Source of the DNA: Homarus americanus
Taxonomy: Eukaryota > Arthropoda > Malacostraca > Decapoda > Nephropidae
Reading direction: 5' to 3'
Assembly (NCBI RefSeq): GCF_018991925.1
Contig: NW_024744357.1
Coordinates: forward strand, 3,047,706 to 3,111,705
Length of the DNA: 64,000 nucleotides
The stretch's first letter is position 1. Every line of letters starts with the position of its first letter. The translations under genes were made by a program, and so were the position numbers. The notes under the pieces were generated by a model. That model saw only the letters and a list, made by a program, of their open reading frames with translations. It made no database searches and was not told the origin of the DNA. This document shows, piece after piece, positions 24,309 through 36,399 of this stretch.

Positions 24309-25157
24309 GGCCATTTAAAGGGATCCAGCTCCAATAATGGTCATATAATGGGATGCCGCAGTCAATCAAACTAATGGGAAAACTATTTTACCAATGAAAA
24401 TAAATAGAATATCAGAAATACAGTTAATATAGATAAAATACTATTGTGTTATATTAAGTAATGGAAACACAATGGAGCCAGTTTAACTAATGGGAATATG
24501 ATGGCGCCGGGTTAAAGCAAACAAACCCGGATAAATGGCTAATACTCTTGTATATCCACCCCAGCTACTGTAGTTAAGAATGGAGTGTGATTTACATTTA
24601 TTTATTTATTTATTTATTTATCAGTAATAAACTTGAGCTTTGAAAACACAGTCGTAATGTATATATAAAATCATAAAGGCGTAAACAAGCATCTATATAT
24701 TTCTGGCTAAAGTGTCAGTATAGTAAAATAGACTTTATTGCAACTAAAAATATAGCTAACCGTGCCGTGTATAATTTAATTAATAGAAGAGTGTTAAATG
24801 GTAACGATAAAAGCCTAACGTTACACAGTTAAAACACTGGACAATCTTAATTAAAACATGATAAAAGTTAATTAAAACAGTAAATAAAAATAATCGTCCA
24901 ATTAAAGATTAAAAAGTAACAGACATTTTTCTCAGGAAGAATATATATTTTTATTGTTATAACTTAATGGAAATTAGTTCATGCAGGTTCAAATTCAACT
25001 GTTTGTTTTAGATATCTCTTACTATCATAGTATAACCAAACGATGACAAAATTAGGTTAGGTTAGAAAGGTTTGATCAGTTAAGCTACAGTAAATAGTTT
25101 TATTACGGTGATCGTAACTATATGCTGACTCCTTTCATCTTTTGAAACATTATATAT

Positions 25158-25161
<4 letters not shown>

Positions 25162-25191
<30 letters not shown>
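25162..25191. repeat. (GA)n microsatellite (copy B)
   Basis: Thirty bases of GA, matching 16460-16489. Confidence 0.95.
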
Positions 25192-25193
<2 letters not shown>

Positions 25194-26093
25194 AGGAGTA
25201 CAAGTAGATGAAAAAATATCCATATTTTATAAACCTAGAGTAGTTATTTGGCTTATTGGACACCGGGACCATTATATACTCTTTATGATAATTGGCTCTT
25301 GTTTTCCCATTACATTAATTGGCTCTATAATATTCGCATTAATTCGGCTGGCTCTATAATATCTCCATTACTGTAACGAGCTCTCTTGGGTAGGTCCACG
25401 TCTACTCGCGCCCGTGAGCTTTGTGCTACTGTACCATTTGATCCCAGAAGACATCAAACTAGGTGTATAACTTAATCCATTACAATATATTAAAGCATGC
25501 CAAACACACTAGAAATCACTAAATCACTTTTTCAACAGCAGACCCAGGAAACTGTACAGTAGTCACCAAACTGAGAAACGTCTTTACAACACAATAGACT
25601 GATTCTCTATTTGAGATTTCAGCTTATTTTAGGAGAGGTCGGCAAATCTGAGACACAGTTGTCAAATATTTTTTTCTGGAGGATTTTGGTGCGCTGAGTT
25701 AATTTCTGGAATATGACAAGCTAAATATTGCACTGATTTGGAGTTAAAGTTATATATTGAAAATGGCTACCGTATAGAAAGGGAAATTTTGACACAGATC
25801 AGTAGAGGCAATATAACGCTTTCATACACTCTCAGAAATTATACCTTTAGCATAAACTGTTCTTTGTATTATTGGAAAATTTGGATCATATTCTGATTAT
25901 AAACTCTCGAAATTGAATCATGCGGAGACAGTATTCACATACATAAGTAACCAAATGTCTTTTCACTATTTTTAGACATTTATCCAGAAACTGCTGATAT
26001 AAAAAAACACTATGAAATGAAAATGAAACTGAGGCAATATAAAATAATAATGAAAGTGAACATTCAAATAGTAGAACAGAATTAAATTGTCTT

Positions 26094-28097
26094 TCAAATG
26101 TTCCTGCATATTTCGTCACTTGTGCTACAGTTACATGCAGTTGTACACACTAGCTTTGACGTGTTATATTTACAATGAACACTTGTGCACTGTTTGGTGC
26201 ATTTGCAGCTGATGAGCTCCGTGCAGGAGTCTGGCACTGAAGGCAGGGACTTGAAAACAGGGACAAGCAAGCCATCATCTCATCTCCATCCCATCGTCTC
26301 AAGAGGGGGCAGCATGGGATACTGCATGTCAGCTTATTGCCAAATGGATGCTTGGTAGTGTGCACGCTTTATGTGGAAAGACAGAGCATTACTTGTTGGT
26401 GGGAGGGTTTCCAAGGCGTGGGCTCGGCCAAAAAGAATGGAGCGTGCCCTGTCCACTGATGTAGCTACACCACACTTGTAGACTGCAAATGAACTCTTCG
26501 GCATAGTGGACTGCTTTCTCACAGAGATCACCTTTACCAAGTAATTGTAAGAGATTCTGATGCTCCTTGAAGACATTCCAACAGGAATCTTTGGTGTGAC
26601 CAGCCAAAACGGATGTAGTGTCAAAGCCTGTCAGGGCATGAAATGCAGGCAATGTACTCAACATACTGTTATGAAGTTGAGCTGTAATGGAGTGGATTAG
26701 GATGTATTTTCTGTTCTTGGATGTCCCGGACTTCATCCATACTTTCGAGCACGGCACCTTACTAAAATGTGCTAGAAGGGTGACCAAGACGATAATGTCC
26801 CGAGCAGTAACAACAATGCTTAATGATCGGCTCCTCACGCAGTATAAATTATTCGAGTGTCGGCCTTTTCATGACGGGCTTCTAGGTCTTCAGTGACAAG
26901 TCAGGATTTGAGGATTCCACCTTCTCCTGATTGCTAAACCCACCAAATAGTCTTGTTGCGTAGTGCTTACAGAATCAGCTGTTGAGTCATGAATGCTGCC
27001 AAATCAGTCTTATTCTCTGCAAGGGCAATAAAACTCTTCCATTTTGGTGGAAGTTGCACATCCCTGTTCTGCATCTTTCTTCTCACTGGTACTGCTCTTT
27101 CCGCCTTCTTTTTCTGGTGCCACTGTTGATTGAAGTTTCATAATACCTGTCAAAGATCACGTCTATGCGGCTGAATGAAGCTCCACTCTTCAAGACAGAT
27201 GCAACGAATACATCTGCCAAATCCCCAATGTTCTGTTGTTCTGTCGTTTCCCAATAGCTATCACGAGAGCCTGACCATCAATGATGAGTGTTGCATCTTC
27301 ACCAAGGTCAGTTGCTTTCAGGCTTGGCGGGCAAGGTGTTTTGCCAATCAGTACCTCTGACAGAAGCGCCTTTGAGCCTGACCGGAGATCACCATTCATT
27401 TCTGCAATGGCTAGAGGGACGGACTTGACCTCATGTTTCAGTATATCTTCGGGAATGATATTTCTCTCCTGACAGTAATCAGACGTTGAAGGAGCTTTCT
27501 GACTGCTTTGATGACTTTCTGTGGGCTAGTTGTGGATTTCTTTTGTTCCACTTCATAGAGAGAAAAAAAGGTCCGAGGTTCGTTCCTGGGTCAGGTTTCA
27601 CTGAACTTCACCTGTTTGTTACAAATGCGATCAGTTGCTCTTGTCCTTTCTGATGAGCCATCAGGAGGTCTTTCTTTGTAACAATATCCTTTGTGGCAAT
27701 GTTTTGGAAACTTGGAGAAGCATCCACTGAGACCAGTTTGAAGTCCTGCAATGTTGTCAGTAGGTTATCTTCATCTTGTAAGTCATGTTTCTGTCTCGCT
27801 TGGTTGCATTCATTGTGTGAGAAGGCATCATCTGACCCTATTCCATACACATATTTGGTTTCACTGGCGAGATGAGATCGGAGGTTGTAAGAGAGGGCCC
27901 ATCTGCTCAAGGCTGATGTTTTTCTTTGTGATGCCGATGATACCACCACCTTTCTTCCCAGTGCTGTTCAGCCTTTCTTGGCTTTGTTGATCAGGATCCA
28001 CTTGTCTAAACAACTGGTTTGACCGCTTCACTACAAAGTTCCCTTTATCAAACTCTGATTGAGTTTGTTTGCAGACAAAGAGCCAATTGAGTGCCAC
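26094..28097 (-). pseudogene. Decayed PIN/FEN1-like, Cys-rich-tailed family protein (copy B)
   Basis: Identical in all segments that I compared to the copy at 17392-19395, with the same frameshifts and stops. Shared identical lesions mean the block was duplicated (or assembled twice) after the gene died; it is not a second independent insertion. Family and domain order are as described for copy A. Confidence 0.7.
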
Positions 28098-28436
28098 AGC
28101 AATTTTTTTTTTGCTCTGAGAGTAACGAAATTCTTAATTTTCATTCTTCACATCAGCCATATTTTTTCTATTGATTGTCATGGGAAATTGGGTCATGATC
28201 AAGCTTGTCAAATTTAAGAAATAGTTTCAGCAAATTTTAATCCTTTAGAAAAGTAGGTTTCCCGACTTTGTCTCTGAAATGCCCGAGGGTTCCTATTTTA
28301 CTGAAATTGGAACCAGTCTACAATGCCATCAGAAGTACTTAACAATGGGTGAGACATTATGATAAAGACAAAAATGTGGTTTACTGCTGCCCGGAAGATG
28401 GAAAACAATGTAAAACTACCCGTCTTATTTATCAGT

Positions 28437-28552
28437 GAGACGTGTCATAGTTAGTTAAAGAGACGTCTTGTAATAGTTAGTTAAGGAGACGTCTTATAGT
28501 TGTTAGTTAACGAGACGTGTTACAGTTGTTAGTTAAGGAGACATGTTACATT
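28437..28552. repeat. 26-bp minisatellite (copy B)
   Basis: Same four units as at 19735-19850. Confidence 0.85.
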
Positions 28553-28632
28553 GTGGACTTTATTCTCTTGTAATATACACGTTCACGTATCTTGGTTTGG
28601 TTAGTAGTTTTGTGTGACGTGTGCAGCGTCTA

Positions 28633-28637
<5 letters not shown>

Positions 28638-28692
<55 letters not shown>

Positions 28693-28700
28693 GAGAGAGA
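28638..28700. repeat. (GA)n microsatellite (copy B)
   Basis: Matches 19937-19998. Confidence 0.95.
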
Positions 28701-30423
28701 GATTCCCGACTATAAATTTTATTACAACTTACATATTTAATTTGAGTTTTTTCTCACTCTTCAGGAGATGTTAATTTTTTTTTATTATGTTCTCGGTTTT
28801 CGCGTTATATTATTCTCATTCGTTTGGTCCATTTATGGAATATATTCGTTGTCTGTTTTCCGGTTTCCTAGGAATATTTTTGTCGTCTGCGTTAACCCTT
28901 GTTGTGTGGGATACAATTTTCGTCTTTATATCCCTGTTGTAGTGAAAATGTTTTATTTATGATGTTTTTATTCTTGGTTCAAAACAAGTTATTTATCTTC
29001 TGCTTCTCCGGTTTTAAGGATTTTTCTTCATATCATTATTTATTTTCGTATTTTACTGTAGTATCGAATTTCTTATATTTTTTTTATTAATCTTTTATCT
29101 TTTCTTCCTGTAAAGCAGGTAGCTACAGTATAGACTCGTTTCTTTGTTCTACAGTTTATGGTGTAGTAATGAAGGTAACTTTTACTACATCTACTTCCTC
29201 CTTGTGACGAAGTCTTGGACGAGATTTGTTTTCTCAAATTCCAAGTTAGTTTTCCTCTTGTAACTTTAATATTGTTGTCAGGCAAAAAATAAAAGTATAA
29301 AACCAGGAGCTGTAGTCTCTATGCATTCTCTTTCTTGCACAAAACATACTTAATATGGACCCCACGTAACCTCCAGATAAAAATATATTGTTCAGTGTTC
29401 CCACTGAGAGTCATGCAACAGTGGAATACGTGGACAAAGAGTAAAGTTTTTCATGCAAGTCGACTTACTGTTTCCAATGACAAATGTTCAACCAATGTAA
29501 ACTTATCTAAAGATTTCCATAAATATCTTTCCGTCGATCTCTCTATCTTGGCACCTGAAATTATAATAAACCCTGCATGTGTCCCCTAAACCTGAATATA
29601 ATGGATAGCATAACAAAATTTGCGGTCCGTAAAGACCCGTTAGTGACACGAATACACTGACTGGGCAGTTAAGACGAATTTCGTATGTAACATTATTATA
29701 GGAGTTGCCTCTCACTTTCAGCGTTACCACCGAGTCATCAAACTTACGCTGTTACCTGTATTTTTCCAATACCCGTCATATAATAAATTCACTATTGCGT
29801 TCTTACAACAACGCCCTCCAAAATTCTTAAACCTTAACTCCCGTCTTATTTGTACCTCAATATCCGGCCATAAATCCCCAGCTGTAAACAACCCTTATTT
29901 TCTCCTTTGACATCGAGTGACCCTAATGTATGGTCTCATTCTGTTCATTAATGACCGCCTGACTCCCATATACGTAAACTTATATTCTTCAGCCCTTTAG
30001 AGAGAGGTCAGTATTACGTGCAACTTCGTCTCCTACACGAAACCACCCTAAAATATTGCTTCATTTCGTCCGTGAACGACCTTATATGAGAAGAGTATAT
30101 TACTAATTACTGCTCGCTTCTCTTAGTTCGTTTGTGGTGTAAAGTACTTTTAATACTTGGATACATTTTCATCTGATTTGCTTCACATGTGAGTTATACA
30201 ATATTCAGAGAAAGATATCGTTGTTGTCAAATCATTCCCAAGGGTTTCAACTGTCGATCATCTCAATACATTAGTTCCCCACAACCCAAATGTACTGCAT
30301 GGTCTCTTAAATTTCATTACGGTTTCTGAAATCTCTAAACAGGAACACACGCACACTCATTCTCCTGCACATATTGACAGACAGTTCGACAAACACAGAC
30401 ACACTCTTTTACACAGAAAGGAG

Positions 30424-30438
30424 CACACACACACACAC

Positions 30439-30473
<35 letters not shown>
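30424..30473. repeat. (CA)n microsatellite (copy B)
   Basis: Matches 21722-21771, including the CG interruption. Confidence 0.96.
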
Positions 30474-30477
<4 letters not shown>

Positions 30478-30702
30478 TACCTTCAGCTCAACCCCGTCTC
30501 CTCGCCCGCCCCATGGCACAGGAGAGAGCGAGGGTGAAGGTGTAGGCGACTGGCTCTCTGGATCGACAGAGTCACTCGGTGGTCGAGAGTGTCACTTGTG
30601 CTCGACTCCCAGACTAATGGTCCTCTACCACTCACGAGGAAAGTTGCTTATTTTGTTATTCATTGTCTTGTTTTTTTTTTATTTCGGAATTTGCTCTATC
30701 GT

Positions 30703-30728
30703 TTGTGTGTGTGTGTGTGTGTGTGTGT
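30703..30728. repeat. (GT)n microsatellite (copy B)
   Basis: Matches 22002-22026. Confidence 0.93.
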
Positions 30729-32902
30729 CACCTAAAGGAGATTAGACAAGGTCAGGTTAGGTTAAGTCAGGTTTTCCTCACTGCGTTTCTCACCTCTCTC
30801 AAGTTCCACGTATCATCTTCTCTCTCTCTTCTTTATCTTTCTCTCATTCTCTCCCTCCCTTCCTGTTGCTCATCCTCTTCTCTCCTCATAAAATATTTAC
30901 TCCACTAACCGAGGAGCACATGACAAAAACTCTTTTTAACTTTACCTCGTTCGACCAGGTTGAAAGCTGTCGGTGTATGCAAATATGGAGTAGCCTGTCC
31001 AACAACACACTCAATTGTTTAACAAGCATATATCCATATTAATTAAACGTAAATATGTTAAATCCATTTCTAATATCTAACAAGGTTTATAATTAAACTA
31101 AGACCTATATATAGTCAGTTGTTTATATGGTCGAAATATGTTGTTTAACATTTAGGTAGTAGACATTATCATCCAGGTGGCCGTATATCTATAACAAGTG
31201 TCCATATCCCATTATAGGAACAGCAGAAGAACACAGTAGTTGTACCAGTCATTATGGAAAACAGAAACATATCAAGTAATACAAATTATTTATATATATA
31301 CAGTGTAACCTTTTGTTGTGTTTTTATACTGTCTATTTATATAACAATCAAAATGGTCTCTTGATATATTATAGTATTGTAAGTTTCGCTGTGATTTTAA
31401 ATAACAGTTTAGCCAGTAACTCTCGGGACCAGGTCATTATGTTCTTATATGGTAGCTAAAAGAATATTTGGAATAACTACTGCGTGTGACTTCCCTTTAA
31501 ACCAGGAACGTGTAAGCCTTTTGCATATTGGGGTCAACAAAACAGTTTTTTGGTGCATGGCAGAACGGTACTTCCTATGTTGTTTTTTAATAATATTGTC
31601 ACTTCAATGTTAAAAGGCATGAATCTTACCTTTCCTGTTGGTCTAAGAACGTGCTAATTGGATGGGTATCTATGTAATGGTGCACGGCGAGTCATTTAAC
31701 TCCAAGAATTTTCAGCGATTTTAATTTATTTTTCTTCAAAACTGCTCTTGTGTAATTGTCTATTTTTTGTATGTTTGTGTCCATCTCAGGAAAACCAAAC
31801 TAATAGAATTTATATAAACCTACGATTTTTTTTTATTGTTATAGCGACCTATCCCCTGAGGGTGGACAGGGAACAGTTGTGTTAGACTTCTTTTGTAAGT
31901 CTTATCCAGACATGATGGTAAGCGACACTCTTAAATGAAACGGAGAAAATTTATTCATATACGAATTAATTTCCATCAGGTTGTAGCAATAAAAACAAAG
32001 TTATCCCTATTTGGCAAACACGTTAGTTGCATTGTATAGCTTAATCACCAATTATTCCTATTTACCGGACTTCAAGAAAATGTAGTAAAGGACGATTGAC
32101 ATTTATCCTCCAGTAAGCATTGAAGTAAAGGAATATTTTACATGGCATTATTTCTTTCTCTCGTGTATTAATAAAACAACACAGTTTTTACAATACTATT
32201 TATTTATATATACAATACCACGAGTCTCGCCATAAACACATATGCACACACTCGCATCTTAAGTTGAAAGATTGCAAGATGATACCAAAGTCGTATCAAA
32301 TTTCCACAATAAAAACTGAACAACAAAATGCGAAAGTGTAGATGAAATAACATAGAATTTCCGCACATTTTCTGGAGAATTATAAACCAATTACTCATCT
32401 ACAAGGGTACCTCACTTCTGTATGTCCTGAGACAATCTGAACGTTACCTACGACACTCTAACCCTGCCCCTTTAGGTAGGTTTAGGAGACAAGTCTTACC
32501 GGAAGGAAATATGTGCCTCTAGATTACGTATCCAGTTACCGTCCAAGGAGAAAAATTGATGGCTTTTATACACAGCCTCGTTTTTTTTTTTACATTTTGT
32601 TTCTAAAGTGTTGATGATATGTGATAACAAAGAATGTTTTTCGAAATATATCGAGTACTTAACGTTAATAACCTTACTTTAATATATCACCCGCACTTGA
32701 CGCTAAGAACTGACCTATATTTGTCGGCAGCGCTGGACATTAACGGTTTGACTTGTTTGCAGAGCCAGCATTTATGGTCTGCTATATATTGTTAACAGCA
32801 CATGATGTTAAAGACCCGACTTGCGTATATCGCCACCAATTGACGTTAAGGACCTGACCTGTCTATATTGGCAATACAGGACGCGAAGGATCTCGTTCTA
32901 AA

Positions 32903-32960
32903 CATAGCTAGGACCTCTATTGTACTCCAGACTCTAGAGTACAATAGAGTTCTAGCTATG
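32903..32960. other. 58-bp inverted repeat (hairpin)
   Basis: Left arm 32903-32927 (CATAGCTAGGACCTCTATTG + TACTC) pairs with right arm 32937-32960 (GAGTACAATAGAGTTCTAGC + TATG) almost perfectly around a 9-nt loop. It starts 26 nt after copy B ends. It could be a hairpin-forming satellite unit, a remnant of a foldback element or a structured RNA. Confidence 0.8.
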
Positions 32961-33055
32961 GGTTTTTTTTTCAGAACCTCTAGAGCAATGTTATTCACTG
33001 ATTTTAGCAAGAGAGCAACTTTGGAAAAAGAACATTCCTTGAGAGAGGCACACAT

Positions 33056-33057
<2 letters not shown>

Positions 33058-33093
<36 letters not shown>
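33058..33093. repeat. (AT)n microsatellite
   Basis: About 36 bp of AT. Confidence 0.95.
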
Positions 33094-33097
<4 letters not shown>

Positions 33098-33488
33098 ATT
33101 ATTAAAGTGTAGCTAGGACAACTGCCACCTGGCAACATATACGTATTTCTGTTATCACAGTTGTTATTTCACGAGGTATTAACTTAATCCAACTCATGTT
33201 TTCAGACAGTGAGTTCAACGCTTGTTGATTATTTCTGCTACCTGCAGCCTCCGGACATGAATGTTTTTAATTGCGAGTAACTTTGCTGTAAATATTAATA
33301 ATTGGTCAGACCAACAGTCGTTGATATATATGAAATATAAATGACATGCATAAATTTATTATACATGCATGACAAGTATGATTATAACAAATTTTGGTAA
33401 TATTACTTGATCATGACAACTATGCATGTATAGGAGTGTTTTATGATAAACCTTTTTTCATATTATATGAATATATTCCTGCAACATC

Positions 33489-33520
<32 letters not shown>

Positions 33521-33910
33521 CGATAGATAGATAGATGGATAGATAAGAAAACTATTTAAAGAGAAAATATAAAAACCCGGAGGAAAGTTTCATAAGTTAC
33601 AGAATAAATTCACGAGACAATAAAAGACAAAAAAGCCAACAAAGAAAACATTAAAATTATAATGAAAGAAAATACCGCATGAGTTTGCCCTTTATCAAAC
33701 AACTGAGGCAATTGTGAATTTCAATGACCTATACTTCAGTGCCCTTGATGAATGAGTCCATTCCCAGCCTAATTAGCCCTCATTAGTCACTAGTCGTGAA
33801 ATCCAGCTAATTAGGGATATATTTCCTTTTACGGGTGAGCGGAGCTAAATGTTCCCCAACTGCTTGTGTGTTATGTTGTATATGTGCATTGGGTTATTTG
33901 TATGGGTTGT

Positions 33911-33912
<2 letters not shown>
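33094..33912. other. Non-coding DNA with (GATA)n
   Basis: AT-rich and without recognisable genes. A (GATA)n tract with single variants lies at 33491-33545. Confidence 0.6.
33491..33545. repeat. (GATA)n microsatellite
   Basis: About 13 units of GATA with GATC and GATG variants. Confidence 0.95.

Positions 33913-33966
<54 letters not shown>
33913..33966. repeat. (GT)n microsatellite at the 5' end of LINE copy 1
   Basis: 54 bp of GT touching the first base of the RTE-like element. The other side of the element also runs into GT. Confidence 0.97.
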
Positions 33967-33968
<2 letters not shown>

Positions 33969-35124
33969 TGCACACAGGGTGGTGAAATGCGTATATTGTG
34001 CCAACATTATGTTAGTGTTAAGGTACAAGCACTGCTTGCTCCCTCTCGCTCTCAGCTGCCTCCGCTCGCTAACCCTCGTGGCGAACAGGGAAGCAACCTG
34101 CATAAGTCTTCCCCTGCCAATACATAGCCTCTTCACCATCAAGACTACTGCTGTGCCTCCTCGTGGCAACACACGGGAACTGGGTGGCTCGTGGGCCCAG
34201 GCTAGACCAGCAGGGGATCTCGGAGTAGCAGTGGGCCCCAGAGGGACGGCGCATAGGCACACTGACATGTGGACACGTTCTGGTGCCTACCAGCCATTGC
34301 CCCGTTGCCTTGCGAATTAACCTTGGTAGGTATAAGGCTACGGGAGTAAACCCAGAACGAAAAATCTGCTGGGAGCCCGGCATCAGGTAGACATGCTTAC
34401 AGACCTCCAACAAGACCCAAACTGCTGTATAGTTGGAAGAGATGACCACTGTGGAAACCCAACGACTATACTGGCGGCCGAAGACAATACCTGATGGACA
34501 GGCTACTAAGGCGAAACCCAACAAACAGGGCTATCAGCAGTCCATTACAACTCTCCATCTCCCCAGTCGTTGTAACACTTGCACCACTGGATCAGGAAAA
34601 GGGAGAGCCAAGATGTGTGGTTGCAGCCTGCACTCCTGCTTCACCACTTAAATCAACTCACGTGCAGCCATCATCTAGTTCATCATACCTCTCATCATAA
34701 TCAAAACCCCTCTACCCCCAAAAGTCTTATGGCGATTGACGAGTGGCGACGGGGACAGGCAGAGATGACTACCAGGAGTCTCTAGTCACAAATTTGCACA
34801 TGGGCGGCACAGATAAGATGGTCGGTTAAGCACTGGGATCTAAACAGCAGTGCAATCCGGCCCTGTCTGTGCGACTGAACAGCCCTTCCTAGGAACCACT
34901 CTGCTCACCCCACATGAGGAGGAGGCTAGAAAAAGTGCCCTAAACATAGCCTGCCTAAAAACCCAACCTGACTGGGCAACCGCACCTAGTAAGGTCATCC
35001 TTATGCGTTCGAAAACACAGAAAAAATCACAGATCCAAAAAAAAAAAAAACCATATAACCTCTTATGGTCACTGCATGGAATATCAGGACCCTTCTGGAT
35101 ACTGGCACAAATGAGTGTCCTGAA

Positions 35125-35563
35125 CCGGCTGGTTAATTCCAATGTTAACCAGGTTGGTACACATATATTATATTGGGCTTTAGTAACAAAACCCAATTGA
35201 AGTTTCTTCTTTTATTAAAAAGTATTATTTGTATAATTCCTGAGTGTAGATCAACCGTAAGTTCCACTATTTATGAGTGTGATAAGAAAGGACGGCGTCT
35301 ATGTAAATAGACGTGAATCAACGTCCGTTCGATGTAAGTTTGTGAGTGAGACTGACTAAGGGCGTCGCATGGAGCGCGCTTACATTATTGCTGACATATA
35401 GTCAAATGGGCTTCTCCCTCTTGGGGAAGCTACCGTTCCTGTGATATGTTCATAACATCTCATAGTTAGTGGAAAATTACAGGGGATGAATCTGAATATA
35501 AATCAGATGTAAATGACCCATTTATATAATACTTCTGTTGATGAGACAGGGGTCATTACAGTA
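35125..35563. mobile_element. 439-bp hairpin-rich insertion in LINE copy 1
   Basis: Copy 2 has no equivalent between its GGCACAATACGCTCTGAAAG and the following AAGAGCTGAG. In copy 1 the pentamer CTGAA stands on both sides of the extra DNA (35120-35124 and 35564-35568), compatible with a 5-bp target duplication. There are no terminal inverted repeats and no A-tail. Inside are five short inverted repeats: 35129-35152 (8-bp arms), 35172-35197 (6-bp arms), 35296-35313 (7-bp arms, 4-nt loop), 35410-35430 (8-bp arms, one mismatch) and 35512-35557 (8-bp arms). The class of element is unknown. Confidence 0.6.
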
Positions 35564-36345
35564 CTGAAAGAAGCAAAAGAGCTGGCTAGGTATAACATCG
35601 ACAGAGCAGCCATTAGCGAGGCCCGGCTCACAGATGAGGGCCAACTCACAGAACAAAGGTCTGGCTAACTTTCTTCTGGAAGGGTAAGCCTGCAGTGGAG
35701 AGCTACTGCAATTATGGAGTTGGCTTTGCCATCCGCCAACGCTTCCTACATAGGCTAACTGAAATGCCTATTAGGATCAACGAGCGCCTCATGACTCTTC
35801 GAGTCCCACTGAATCACTCTCGTCATGCCTTTTTCATCAGTGCATACGCCCCAACACTGGATGCAGAGGATGACATCAAGGAGGCCTTTTATGCCGACCT
35901 TGACAGAGTGCTAACCTCTATCCCCAGAGAGGACAAGGTTGTGCTCCTTGGCGACTTCAATGCCAGAGTTGGCAGAGATGCTAACATTTGCCAGGGAACT
36001 ATAGGAAGATATGGACTCCAAAGGCCTACTCTTCCTCAGCAAATGTCCTGCGCACAGCCTCACTGTCACTAATACCTTGTTTCGGCAAGCCAACAAGTTC
36101 AAGGGTTCGTGGAAACACCCATGATACAAGCACTGGTATCTCATTGACTACATCATTGTCAGTGAACGAGATCGCCGAAATGTCCTTATCACCCGTGCCA
36201 TGCGTGGCTCAGACCACTGCTACACTGATCATAGATTTTTCAGAGCCAAGGTCTCACTTCACACCGCCCCAAAACAGCGAAGGCAGCAAGACTCCAGAAG
36301 AAGTTTTCATGATTAGCGTCTGGAGGATCAAGCGATAGCACATGG
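35564..36345 (+). pseudogene. APE-type endonuclease domain of RTE-like LINE, copy 1
   Basis: Reading across one or more frameshifts, the motifs expected of an apurinic/apyrimidinic-type LINE endonuclease appear in order: AISEARL-like (~35610), NYGVGFAIRQ (~35710), FFISAYAP (~35830), VVLLGDFNARVGRD (~35940), WYLIDYIIV (~36130) and GSDHCYTDH (~36210). GDFN and SDH are catalytic or metal-binding motifs and remain intact, but the frame changes near 36005 and TAG/TGA stops interrupt it. In an active element this domain nicks target DNA for target-primed reverse transcription. Confidence 0.85.
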
Positions 36346-36399
36346 TTTCAGAGAGCAGCTCGAACATGGTTGATAAACAACCCAAAAGCAAACAACTCG

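Larger units (their letters stand above)
24309..32876. repeat. 8.6-kb duplicated block, copy B
   Basis: Counterpart of 15605-24208. It starts at the first base after the gap. Past 32876 the sequence continues into DNA not found next to copy A, and left of 15605 the sequence is not found next to copy B. If this is an assembly artefact, only one copy exists in the genome. Confidence 0.97.

Noticed and set aside
33835..34320. 161-codon frame across (GT)n and the LINE 5' end
   Set aside because: The Cys-Val run is (GT)n; the remainder is the decayed 5' region of the LINE and is not open in copy 2.
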